64,000 bases of DNA from Spongiactinospora sp. TRM90649 (GTDB lineage: Bacteria > Actinomycetota > Actinomycetes > Streptosporangiales > Streptosporangiaceae), in NCBI RefSeq assembly GCF_029382225.1, contig NZ_JARLTC010000021.1, forward strand, positions 124,001 through 188,000. Reading direction: 5' to 3'. The position numbers and the translations under genes are program-made. The notes beneath the pieces were generated by a model. That model did no database searches. It was not told the origin of the DNA and saw only the letters and a list, made by a program, of their open reading frames with translations. Positions 8,501 to 16,281 of the stretch are shown here, piece by piece; within the stretch, counting starts at the first letter, position 1, and each line of letters begins with the position of its first letter.

Positions 8501-9629
8501 GGCGTTCTCCCGGGGTGAAGGCGAGGCCGGTGACGAAGCCGCCGAAGCCGAGGGTCAGGCTTAGGCCGGTGCCGGGGAGGACTGGGAGGGGGGTGGTGGT
8601 GGGGAGGGGGACGGGGAAACCGCCAAGCGGCTCGGCCAGGCCGGCGACTGGGGGGACCGTGCGCGCCCCGAGGGCCAGGATGAGGGCGATCGCCTCGATC
8701 GCGCCGGAGGCGCCCAGGGTGTGGCCGAACGCGCCCTTGGTGGCGAACGCGACCGGTCGTGGGCGGCAGCCCGCGAACAGGCGTGCCAGGGCGCGGGACT
8801 CGGCGTGATCGTTGGCGGGGGTGCCGGACCCGTGGGCGTTGACCACGGTCACCTCACCGGGCCGCAGGCCGCCCATCGCCAGGCAGCGGCGGGCGGCGAG
8901 GACGGCGCCAATGCCCGCCGGGTCGGGTGCGGTCAGGCCACCGCCGTCGTTGGCCGCGCCCGCGCCGTTCAGCACCGCGTACGGCCTGACGCCGCGCGCC
9001 CGCGCCGCGTCCTCGGGTTCGAGCACCACGAAGCCCGCCGCCTCGCCGAGCAGCGTGCCGTCGGCGCTGCGGTCGAAGGCGCGCAGCCGGGTCGGCGACA
9101 TGGTGCCGAGCGCGGTGTGGGCGAGCCGTTTGACCGGGGTGAGCACGTCGGCCGCGCCGCAGACGCACACCTCGGCCGCGCCGGAGCGGACCAGCTCGAA
9201 GCCGACCGCGATCGCGTCCGCACCCGAGCAGCAGGCCGTGCCCACGGCCACCGGGGGACGGCGCAGCCCCGCGCGTACGCGCACGTCGGAGGCCCAGGCG
9301 TACAGGTCGCCGTCATCGTCGTCGAGGAGGGCGCCGAAGCCGGTGCCGAGGACCGCCAATGGGTCCTCGGGGGACGCGGCGTCGTCCAGGGCGCGGCACA
9401 GGGCGTCCGCCGCGATCGCCCGCTGGCGCTCGGACGGCCGGCGCTCAAGGGGCGGGGCGTCCAGCACGGCGGCGAGCGGGTTGCGCACCGGGTGCTCGGA
9501 CGGCACCTCGCGGAAGCCGTCGTCGCCCGCCAGCAGCCGGTCCCACACCCCCGGCAGGTCGTCCCCCAGCGCGGTGGTCCACGCCATCCCGGTGACGCAG
9601 ACGTTCGCCACTGCGGGACCGGTCGTCAC
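8490..9629 (-). CDS. beta-ketoacyl-ACP synthase (FabF/KS type)
   Basis: 379 residues with the complete thiolase-fold condensing triad: Cys133 in GTACCSG, His266 in NAHGSGTPANDHAE and His303 in KGAFGHTLGASG. It should decarboxylate a malonyl-type extender on an ACP and condense it with an acyl starter. Length is slightly short of the usual 410. It lies between the thioesterase gene upstream (4-base overlap at 9626-9629) and the KS-like gene downstream (11-base overlap), in a leftward operon starting with an ACP. No AT, KR, DH or phosphopantetheinyl transferase lies nearby, so the set must draw these from elsewhere. Substrate and product unknown. Confidence 0.9.
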   Translation of the reverse strand: MTTGPAVANVCVTGMAWTTALGDDLPGVWDRLLAGDDGFREVPSEHPVRNPLAAVLDAPPLERRPSERQRAIAADALCRALDDAASPEDPLAVLGTGFGALLDDDDGDLYAWASDVRVRAGLRRPPVAVGTACCSGADAIAVGFELVRSGAAEVCVCGAADVLTPVKRLAHTALGTMSPTRLRAFDRSADGTLLGEAAGFVVLEPEDAARARGVRPYAVLNGAGAANDGGGLTAPDPAGIGAVLAARRCLAMGGLRPGEVTVVNAHGSGTPANDHAESRALARLFAGCRPRPVAFATKGAFGHTLGASGAIEAIALILALGARTVPPVAGLAEPLGGFPVPLPTTTPLPVLPGTGLSLTLGFGGFVTGLAFTPGERRAC

Positions 9630-10060
9630 CGGTCCTCCATCCGGGCGCGCAGCGCGGCGCGGAAGGTGTCGGGCAGCACGGCCGGCGCGCCGTCGCCCGC
9701 CCTGACCACGCCCAGCACCAGCCCGCCGGTGGCCAGCAGGGTCTCGCCCCCGGCCGCGCCGTTCTCCACCCGGTGGACGGTGCCGCTGACTCCGCAGGTC
9801 TCCCCCGCCACGTGGTCCACGTCGACGCGGACCACGAGCAGGTCGGGGAACCGCGCCGCGGCCCGGTAGGTCATGCGCAGCTCGGTCACCGCGGGCTCCA
9901 GCGCCCGCGCGCTCAGCAGGTGAGTGCCCACGCCCAGCTCCTCCAGGTTCTCCAGCAGCGCGGTCTCGATGAGCGAGGCGTAGCGGGTGAAGTGGACCAC
10001 CCCCGCCGCGTCGGTGTCGACGTGCTCCACCCGGCGGCGCAGCGGGCGCAGTCCGCTCAT
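9626..10060 (-). CDS. hotdog-fold acyl thioesterase (4HBT type)
   Basis: 144 residues matching the 4-hydroxybenzoyl-CoA thioesterase/YbgC group of hotdog proteins. The start RRRVEHVDTDAAGVVHFTRY contains the catalytic Asp and the DxxGxVHFxRY signature. The long helix SLIETALLENLEELG and strands ELRMTYRAAARFPDLLVVRVDV follow in family order. Related enzymes release chains from ACPs, as in enediyne and other polyketide pathways. It sits between the ACP gene (19-base gap) and the KS gene (4-base overlap), so hydrolysis or off-loading of the product of this small cassette is the likely job. Cytoplasmic. Confidence 0.85.
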   Translation of the reverse strand: MSGLRPLRRRVEHVDTDAAGVVHFTRYASLIETALLENLEELGVGTHLLSARALEPAVTELRMTYRAAARFPDLLVVRVDVDHVAGETCGVSGTVHRVENGAAGGETLLATGGLVLGVVRAGDGAPAVLPDTFRAALRARMEDR

Positions 10061-10079
10061 TCCCGGCTCGCGAAGACGT

Positions 10080-10334
10080 TCACGCGTCGTCTCCCTGAAG
10101 CCGCCGGATCAAGTCGGCCAGATCGGCGACGGTCCGGAAGTTCTCCGGGACGAAATATTCGTCGTCGATTCGCACATTGAAGGCGTCCTCGCACTGGACC
10201 CGTAACTCGGTGAATCCGAGTGAATCGAGACCGTAGCGGTCGCGCAGGCTCTCATGAGGGTTGATGCGGCCGGTCGTCGTCTCGACGAACAATTCGGTCA
10301 CCAAGATCTTGGTTATGGTGTCCTCGATTTCCAT
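10080..10334 (-). CDS. acyl carrier protein
   Basis: 84 acidic residues forming a four-helix carrier domain. The phosphopantetheine attachment site is Ser38 in YGLDSLGFTELR, followed by the recognition helix. The opening MEIEDTITKILVTELF and the closing FRTVADLADLIRRLQGD are typical of ACPs of type II fatty acid and polyketide systems. It is the first gene of the leftward ACP, thioesterase, ketosynthase, ketosynthase-like set. A 245-base gap upstream separates it from the next gene and probably holds the promoter. Needs a holo-ACP synthase encoded elsewhere. Confidence 0.9.
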   Translation of the reverse strand: MEIEDTITKILVTELFVETTTGRINPHESLRDRYGLDSLGFTELRVQCEDAFNVRIDDEYFVPENFRTVADLADLIRRLQGDDA

Positions 10335-10579
10335 CCCACCTCCACGGTTCGCGAGCCGGCCGTCTCAATACGGTCAGCATGTACCGCTCAATGTCGTTCG
10401 TCAATTGCGCTGTCACGACAAGGACGGGAACGTTCGGAGGTCTTTCCCGGGAAATGGAAAGGTCGCATTACCGGGGTGATTTCGGCCGGTCAATCACCTG
10501 ATGGAGAGGGCGAGGCCGCCGCCGGGGGCCTGGTCCGGCGGCGCCGCGCGGCGGCGGCCTCGCGAGGGGGGGAGGGGGG

Positions 10580-11749
10580 TCAGCGGCGGAACGGCCCGGT
10601 CACGCAGTAGGTGATGCCGCCCGAGGATGAGCCGGACGTGCCGCGCTGGGAGGAGAAGTACAGCCGGTCACCCGCCGGGGTGAAGGCCGGGCCGGTGATC
10701 TCGGAGGAGCTCTGGCCGCTGATCCGCAGGAAGACGGAGATCTTGTCGTCCGGGGTGATCAGGCAGATCTCCATGTTGCCGCCGTCCTCGGCCACGTACA
10801 GGTCGCCGAAGGTGGAGCCGGTGATGTTGTCCACGCCGGTCAACGGGGCCGGGCCGGGGTTGACCAGGTTGTCGTCGTAGGCGAGTTCGTAGGTGCCCGC
10901 CGCGAGGTTCACCTGCCAGACGCGGTTGTCGCCCTTGGTGGTGAACCAGACGGTATCGGAGGCGTAGTGGCAGCCCTCGCCGCCGTTGAATCGCTTGGCG
11001 CCGGAGACCTGGTTGCGGGTGGCGGTGGGCGAGCCGTCAGGGTCGGGCACGTTCGCCCAGGTGAAGGATCCGGAGGTGGCGGTGCTCGCGCGGAGCACCT
11101 GCAGGGTGCCGGAGGAGAGGTCGCCCCACGTGGTGGGCAGGAAGCGGTAGAAGCAGCCGTCGCTCATGTCCTCGGTGAGGTAGATGGCGCGGCGCACCGG
11201 GTCGCAGGCGGCGGCCTCGTGGTTGAACCGGCCCATCGCCGGGCGGACCACCGCCGTGCCGCCCGACCCGCTGAGCGGGTAGGTCTCCCAGACCCTGCCG
11301 GTGGGAACCTCTTCGCAGGAGAGCCAGGTGTTCCAGGGGGTCGCGCCGCCGGCGCAGTTGCGGTCGGTGCCGGACAGGATGCGATACGCCGAGGTGGCGG
11401 TGCCTGAGGAGTTGAATCGGATCGCCGACGCGCCGCCGGAGGGGGCGCCGAGCTCGGCGTTGGAGACGTAGATCCAGCCGCCCGCGCCGTCGGCGAAGCA
11501 CGCGCCGCCGTCGGGTGCGCCGTGCCAGGTGTAGGAGGTTCCGGAGACGACCTGGCCCGAGCGGGCCACCACCTGGCTGGTGAAGCCAGCGGGCAGGCGG
11601 ATGCCGTTGGCGTCGGCGGCCTGCAGCGCGCCGTAAGGGCCGGTGGCGTTCTGCGCGGGCGCGGCGAGCGCGCTCTCCCAGAGGCTTCCGCTGACGGCCA
11701 GAGCGCCGGCCCCGACCACGGAAGCGCGAAGTAACGTGCGGCGTTTCAT
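10580..11749 (-). CDS. Tat-exported PhoX-like (DUF839) protein
   Basis: 389 residues from ATG 11749. The start MKRRTLLRASVVGAGALAVSG carries a twin-arginine-type motif and a weakly hydrophobic core, with cleavage probably after ALAAPA, pointing to folded export. The mature protein is a beta-propeller-like DUF839/PhoX domain (SCEEVPTGRVWE, FNHEAAACDP, YLTEDMSDGCFYRFLP, VDNITGSTFGDLYVAEDGGNMEIC). PhoX enzymes are calcium/iron phosphatases; many actinomycete DUF839 proteins have no proven activity, so phosphatase is only possible. An upstream extension to 11944 is open but arginine/proline rich and rejected. Divergent from the stressosome operon. Confidence 0.8.
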   Translation of the reverse strand: MKRRTLLRASVVGAGALAVSGSLWESALAAPAQNATGPYGALQAADANGIRLPAGFTSQVVARSGQVVSGTSYTWHGAPDGGACFADGAGGWIYVSNAELGAPSGGASAIRFNSSGTATSAYRILSGTDRNCAGGATPWNTWLSCEEVPTGRVWETYPLSGSGGTAVVRPAMGRFNHEAAACDPVRRAIYLTEDMSDGCFYRFLPTTWGDLSSGTLQVLRASTATSGSFTWANVPDPDGSPTATRNQVSGAKRFNGGEGCHYASDTVWFTTKGDNRVWQVNLAAGTYELAYDDNLVNPGPAPLTGVDNITGSTFGDLYVAEDGGNMEICLITPDDKISVFLRISGQSSSEITGPAFTPAGDRLYFSSQRGTSGSSSGGITYCVTGPFRR

Positions 11750-11941
11750 CGGTGTTCCCTTTCCTCGCGGCGCGACCCGGCATCGCGCCACGCACAAGGT
11801 AGGCCGCTCGTTTGACCGGGGACCGGTCACGGGATGAACACCGGATGACTCCGGGGAGTATCGGAGGGCGCGGGGCCGCCCGCCGGGAAGGCCCGGGACG
11901 GTGGCGCGGTCGCCCTGTGTGACCGGGCTGCGTAGGAGATC

Positions 11942-11975
11942 CACCTCATACTGGGAAGTTGTCCATTATGAGGTG
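11942..11975. promoter_or_regulatory. 9-bp inverted repeat upstream of rsbR
   Basis: CACCTCATA at 11942-11950 and TATGAGGTG at 11967-11975 form a perfect inverted repeat with a 16-base spacer, in the only long gap between the PhoX-like gene and the stressosome operon. The spacing (about 25 bases centre to centre) would suit a dimeric regulator. No matching repeat was noticed elsewhere in the window. Confidence 0.45.
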
Positions 11976-12031
11976 TCAGCGACCGCCATTAGGGTAACAA
12001 GCGGTATTCAGCAGACACCCCAGGAGCACTC

Positions 12032-12868
12032 TTGACCATCTCGACGGACGCCGGACGGCGGCGCATCGGAGACCTGCTCGGCTCCGGCGAGGAGCAGATC
12101 CTCCAGCGCTGGCGCCACATCTCCGAAGCACCAGCCGACGAACTCCGCGAAATGTACGCGGCCCTGCGCGCCGCGATGAGTCCCGCCCACGGCGACTTCA
12201 GCGACGTTCAGGGACTCCTCGCCGAGTTCTCCCGTTCGCGCGCCCGGCTGGAGCTCACCCCCTCCGAGACCTCCCGCGCCGTGTTCGCGCTGAAGGAGGC
12301 CGTGTACGAGACCGTGGAGGCCGATGGGGACTCGGACGCGCTCCGGGGCTTCATCTGGTTCTCCAAGCTCATCGACGATCTCGGGCTGTTCACCTTCGAG
12401 ACCTACTCCGCCGCCCGCGAGAAGATCATCCGGGACCAGGCCGAGCAGTTGCTGGAGCTGTCCACCCCCGTGGTCAAGCTCTGGGAGGGCATCGTGGCCG
12501 TCCCGCTGATCGGCACGCTCGACTCCGCCAGGACCCAGGTCGTGATGGAGAAGCTGCTGCAGAAGCTGGTCGAGACCGGCGCCGAGCACGCGGTGATCGA
12601 CATCACCGGCGTGCCCGCGGTCGACACCGAGGTCGCCCAGCACCTGCTCAAGACGGTCGCGGCGGCCCGCCTGATGGGCGCGGAGTGCTCGATCTCCGGC
12701 ATCAGCCCGCAGATCGCGCACACCATCGTGACCCTGGGCATCGAGTTCGGCGACATCGTGACCAAGGCCACTCTGGCCGACGCGCTGGCCCACGCGCTGT
12801 GGCGCAGCGGCGTGCAGATACGCGACGAGCGCTCCACGCGGTTCAGATTCAAGGCGGAGACCACCTGA
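12032..12868 (+). CDS. rsbR: RsbR-type stressosome protein (RsbRD N-terminal + STAS)
   Basis: 278 residues from a TTG at 12032, chosen because CAGGAG lies 5 bases upstream. The amino half (about residues 1-150) is the all-helical globin-like RsbR sensor domain. The C-terminal STAS domain (about 160-270) contains DITGVPAVDTEVAQHLLK; its VDT threonine matches the site phosphorylated by RsbT kinase in Bacillus RsbR. RsbR and RsbS form the large stressosome that holds RsbT until stress. It opens a six-gene operon and its stop overlaps the rsbS start (TGATG). The signal sensed cannot be read from the sequence. Confidence 0.9.
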   Translation: MTISTDAGRRRIGDLLGSGEEQILQRWRHISEAPADELREMYAALRAAMSPAHGDFSDVQGLLAEFSRSRARLELTPSETSRAVFALKEAVYETVEADGDSDALRGFIWFSKLIDDLGLFTFETYSAAREKIIRDQAEQLLELSTPVVKLWEGIVAVPLIGTLDSARTQVVMEKLLQKLVETGAEHAVIDITGVPAVDTEVAQHLLKTVAAARLMGAECSISGISPQIAHTIVTLGIEFGDIVTKATLADALAHALWRSGVQIRDERSTRFRFKAETT

Positions 12869-13233
12869 TGGACCGGGTCCCCATCCTCAAACTCGGCGAC
12901 ACCCTGGTCGTCACCATCCAGATCGACCTGGAGGACCAGAGCGTCCTGGTCCTCCAGGAGGATCTGGCGGACGCCGTGGTGAACACCGGGGCGCGCGGTC
13001 TGATCATCGACATCACGGCCGTGGAGATCGTCGACTCCTTCATCGGCCGGATGCTGTCCACGATCGCGGCGGTGGTCCGCATGCTCGACGCGCAGACCGT
13101 GGTCGTCGGCATGCGCCCGGCGGTGGCGATCACCCTGGTGGAGCTGGGCCTCTCACTCGGCGGAGTGCGGACCGCGCTGGATCTGGAAAAGGGCCTCGCC
13201 CTGCTGGAGCAGCTCAGGGCCGACTCGCGGTGA
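12868..13233 (+). CDS. rsbS: RsbS-type STAS anti-anti-sigma/stressosome scaffold
   Basis: 121 residues, a single STAS domain. The motif DITAVEIVDSFIGRML contains the serine that RsbT phosphorylates in Bacillus RsbS, so switch chemistry is intact. RsbS forms the stressosome core with RsbR and binds RsbT; phosphorylation frees RsbT. Start ATG 12868 overlaps the rsbR stop, and its own stop overlaps the rsbT GTG (GTGA at 13230-13233), indicating coupled translation in fixed ratios. Length is normal for the family. Confidence 0.93.
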   Translation: MDRVPILKLGDTLVVTIQIDLEDQSVLVLQEDLADAVVNTGARGLIIDITAVEIVDSFIGRMLSTIAAVVRMLDAQTVVVGMRPAVAITLVELGLSLGGVRTALDLEKGLALLEQLRADSR

Positions 13234-13631
13234 CCGGACCGACCGATGTGCCCATCGTCGAGAACGGCGACGTGGTGCTGGTAAGGCAGCGCGTCCGCGA
13301 GGCCGCGCTCGACCTGGGCCTGTCCCTGGTGGACCAGACCAAGGTGGTCACCGCGGCCAGCGAGCTGGCCAGGAACGCCCTGGTCTACGCCGGGGGCGGC
13401 CGGATGCGCCTGCACGTCGTCGACGAGGGGCGCAGGCGCGGCATCCGCCTTGAGTTCAGCGACGACGGGCCGGGCATCCCCGACATCGGCAAGGCCCTCA
13501 CCGAGGGCTGGAGCAGCGGGCGCGGGCTCGGCCTGGGGCTCACCGGCTCCCGCCGGCTGATGGACGACTTCGACCTGGTGTCCACTCCAGGGAAGGGCAC
13601 CGTCGTCACGGTGACCAAGTGGGCGCGATGA
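13230..13631 (+). CDS. rsbT: RsbT-type serine/threonine kinase (switch kinase)
   Basis: 133 residues of the GHKL ATPase fold. Visible boxes: N-box ELARNALVYAGGG, G1 DDGPGIPD and G2 SGRGLGLGLTGSRRLMD. In Bacillus this kinase phosphorylates RsbR and RsbS, then leaves the stressosome to activate a PP2C phosphatase. Start GTG 13230 overlaps rsbS by 4 bases and its stop overlaps the next ATG by 4 bases. The likely partner here is the REC-GAF-PP2C protein at the end of the operon or the phosphatase directly downstream; which is not shown by sequence. Confidence 0.93.
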   Translation: MTGPTDVPIVENGDVVLVRQRVREAALDLGLSLVDQTKVVTAASELARNALVYAGGGRMRLHVVDEGRRRGIRLEFSDDGPGIPDIGKALTEGWSSGRGLGLGLTGSRRLMDDFDLVSTPGKGTVVTVTKWAR

Positions 13632-14620
13632 CCGCGCAGTCCGGCACCTGGGTCTGGGCGGAGGAGCGCAGTGCCGTCGGCGCGCTGCGCAAGGCCGCCC
13701 TGGACCTCGCCAGGGCGGCGAAGTTCTCCGAGGTCCGCACCGAGCAACTGGTCATCGCGGTCAGCGAGGCCACCTCCAACCTGGTCAAGCACGCCGTCGA
13801 GGGGGTCGTCCTGGTCCGGCCGCACCCGGAGCGGCCCGACGTGATCGAGTATGTGTCGATCGACCGGGGCCCCGGTTTCGCCGACCTGGGGCGCGCCCTG
13901 CGCGACGGCTACTCCACCGCCGGCACCCTCGGCGTCGGGCTCGGCGCGATCTCCAGGCTGGCCTCCGGTTACGACATCTACTCCGTGCCCGGCAAGGGCA
14001 CGGTGCTGACCATGCACTTCTCCCCCGACGACGTCCCCGTCTCGCCGCTGCGGGCCAGCGGCCTGACCCGGCCGATCGGCGAGGAGATGGTCTGCGGCGA
14101 CGCCTACGCCGCCGTCGAGACCGACGACTTGATCACGGTGGCGCTCTGCGACGGGCTGGGGCACGGGCCCGCCGCCGCCGAGGCGTCCGCCGAGGCGATG
14201 GAGATCTTCCGCCGCGCCGCGCACCTGCCGCCCGGCGAGATCCTCACCCGCGTCCACGAGGGCATCGGACACACCCGTGGCGGCGCGCTGGCGATCGCCA
14301 GGATCGGCCGCGCGGCGGTGACCTACGCGGGCATCGGCAACGTCGCGGGGTGGATCATCAGCGAGGGCGCCCGGCGCGGCCTGACCTCGATGCCGGGCAT
14401 CGCCGGGCACCAGAGCCGGACTCCGCGCGAGTTCGGCTACGACCTGCCGCGGAACGCGACGGTGGTCCTGCACTCCGACGGCCTGACCTCCCGCTGGAAC
14501 CCGGCCACCGTCCCCGGGCTGTTCGCCCGCTCCCCCTCGGTCATCAGCGCCGCCCTGCTGCGCGAGGCCGGCAGCCGCAGGGACGACGCCTGCGTGGTCG
14601 CCGTGAAGGCGGCGTCATGA
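13628..14620 (+). CDS. GHKL ATPase fused to RsbX/SpoIIE-like phosphatase
   Basis: 330 residues with two parts. Residues about 10-140 are an anti-sigma-type GHKL ATPase (SEATSNLVKHAVEGVV, DRGPGFADLG, STAGTLGVGLGAISRLASG). Residues about 150-330 are a PP2C-like domain of the RsbX class (VCGDAYAAVETDDLITVALCDGLGHGPAAAEAS, GIGNVAGWII, LHSDGLTSRW, RRDDACVVAVK) with the Asp residues that bind metals. In Bacillus RsbX resets the stressosome by dephosphorylating RsbR and RsbS; here the kinase-fold and phosphatase halves are joined in one chain. ATG 13628 overlaps the rsbT stop and is preferred over GTG 13619. Confidence 0.88.
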   Translation: MTAQSGTWVWAEERSAVGALRKAALDLARAAKFSEVRTEQLVIAVSEATSNLVKHAVEGVVLVRPHPERPDVIEYVSIDRGPGFADLGRALRDGYSTAGTLGVGLGAISRLASGYDIYSVPGKGTVLTMHFSPDDVPVSPLRASGLTRPIGEEMVCGDAYAAVETDDLITVALCDGLGHGPAAAEASAEAMEIFRRAAHLPPGEILTRVHEGIGHTRGGALAIARIGRAAVTYAGIGNVAGWIISEGARRGLTSMPGIAGHQSRTPREFGYDLPRNATVVLHSDGLTSRWNPATVPGLFARSPSVISAALLREAGSRRDDACVVAVKAAS

Positions 14621-16281
14621 GCGAGGAGCTGCTGCGCGTACGGCTGACCGGCCACCAGGACGTCTTCGCCATCCGCCGGGTGGGCCGGGAGATCGCCGAA
14701 CGGGTGGGGCTGCGCAGCCAGGACCAGATCCGGGTGGCGACCGCGCTGTCCGAGGTCGGCCGGGAGGCGTTCAGCGCCGACGGGAACACCTCGGTGATCT
14801 TCTCGGTGGACGACGACAACGTGATCATCACGGTGGACTACCCGCCCGCACTGGGCATCGGCGCCTCGGCGGGCGTGGTGCTGGCCGGGCGGCTCGTGGA
14901 CCTCATCACCATCGACGAGGCGGTGGGACACATCACGATGACCAAGGGCCTGCCGTACAACCGGCCGGTGACGGACCCGAAGGTGCTGCGCGCCCAGCTC
15001 GCGCACCTCGCCCCGGTCACCGCGCTGGAGGAGCTCCGCGAGCAGAACCGGGAACTGGCGCAGACCCTGGAGGAGGTCCTGCGGCTCAACGCCGAGCTGG
15101 AGGAGACCAACCAGGGCGTGCTCGCGCTGTACAACCAGCTCTCCGCCGAGCTGGAGGAGACCAACCGGGGCGTCGTCGCGCTCTACGGCGAACTGGACGA
15201 GAAGTCCACCCGGCTGCGTGAGGCGAGCGACGCGCGCAAGCGATTCTGGGCCACGGTCAGCCACGAGCTGCGCACCCCGCTCAACTCGATCATCGGGCTG
15301 GTCCGGCTGATGCTGGGCCCCGGCGCCGAGCCGCTGGCGGAGGAGCAGATCCACCAGGTCAGCCTGATCGGGCGCTCGGGCGAGACGCTGCTCGGCCTCG
15401 TGGACGAGCTGCTGGACATGGCCAAGGCCGAGGCGGGACGCCTGGAGCCGCACGCGTCGCTGATCGACGTGGTGGCCCTCGCCGAGCAGCTCGCCTCGGT
15501 GATGCGGCCTTCTGCGGGCGGCGGCGAGGTCACCTTGGAGGTCGAGGTGACCGAGGCGGCACGGGAGATCGTCGCCGACGAGGTGATGCTGACCCGGATC
15601 CTGCGCAACCTGCTGTCCAACGCGCTGAAGTTCACCGAGCGGGGATCCGTGCGGCTGCTGGCCGACCTCGACACCGCGGCCGGCGAGGTGGTCTTCACCG
15701 TCGCCGACACCGGGATCGGCATCCCGGCGGCCAGGATCGAGCAGGTCTTCGAGGAGTTCTACCAGGTGCCGGGGCCGATCCAGGTCCGGGCCAAGGGCAC
15801 CGGGCTCGGCCTGCCGTACGCGCGGCGCGTGGCCGAGGCGCTGGGCGGCGGGCTGGAGCTGCGCAGTGAGGAGGGCACCGGCACCACCGCGGTGCTGCGC
15901 CTGCCGCACGGGCTCGGCTCGCCGGAGATCGACCGGGTGCTCATCGCCGACGACGACGCCGACTTCCGCGCGCTGGCCGGGCGCATGCTGGCCGGGGTGG
16001 CGGCCAACGTGGACGAGGCCACCGACGGCGCCGAGGCGCTGGCGCTGATGCGGGCCAACCCGCCGGACGTGGTGCTGGTCGACCTGATGATGCCCCGCCT
16101 GGACGGCACCGCGCTGCGCCAGCACATGGCCGAGGACGAGACGCTGCGCGGCGTCCCCGTGGTCACGGTCACGCACGGCTCGCCGGAACAGTCCACCGAC
16201 GCCATCCTGTCCAAGCGAGGGCTACGCCGCGACGTACTGCTCGCCGCGGTCCGCGCCGCGCTGGACGGCCGGAATGCCTGA
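14617..16281 (+). CDS. hybrid sensor histidine kinase with N-terminal ATPase-like domain and receiver
   Basis: 554 residues. Residues about 1-125 are another GHKL-like module (TALSEVGREAFSADGNTSVI), apparently degenerate. A coiled coil with repeated L-E-E-T-N units (about 135-200) leads to the HisKA dimer domain with phospho-acceptor His216 in ATVSHELRTPLNSI, then the HATPase domain (NLLSNALKFTERG, DTGIGIPA, GTGLGLPYARR). The C-terminal receiver has Asp489 in VLVDLMMPRLDG. No membrane segment, so it senses inside the cell, perhaps through contact with RsbT-like partners. The ATG overlaps the previous stop by 4 bases; it overlaps the next gene by 8 bases. Confidence 0.92.
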   Translation: MSEELLRVRLTGHQDVFAIRRVGREIAERVGLRSQDQIRVATALSEVGREAFSADGNTSVIFSVDDDNVIITVDYPPALGIGASAGVVLAGRLVDLITIDEAVGHITMTKGLPYNRPVTDPKVLRAQLAHLAPVTALEELREQNRELAQTLEEVLRLNAELEETNQGVLALYNQLSAELEETNRGVVALYGELDEKSTRLREASDARKRFWATVSHELRTPLNSIIGLVRLMLGPGAEPLAEEQIHQVSLIGRSGETLLGLVDELLDMAKAEAGRLEPHASLIDVVALAEQLASVMRPSAGGGEVTLEVEVTEAAREIVADEVMLTRILRNLLSNALKFTERGSVRLLADLDTAAGEVVFTVADTGIGIPAARIEQVFEEFYQVPGPIQVRAKGTGLGLPYARRVAEALGGGLELRSEEGTGTTAVLRLPHGLGSPEIDRVLIADDDADFRALAGRMLAGVAANVDEATDGAEALALMRANPPDVVLVDLMMPRLDGTALRQHMAEDETLRGVPVVTVTHGSPEQSTDAILSKRGLRRDVLLAAVRAALDGRNA

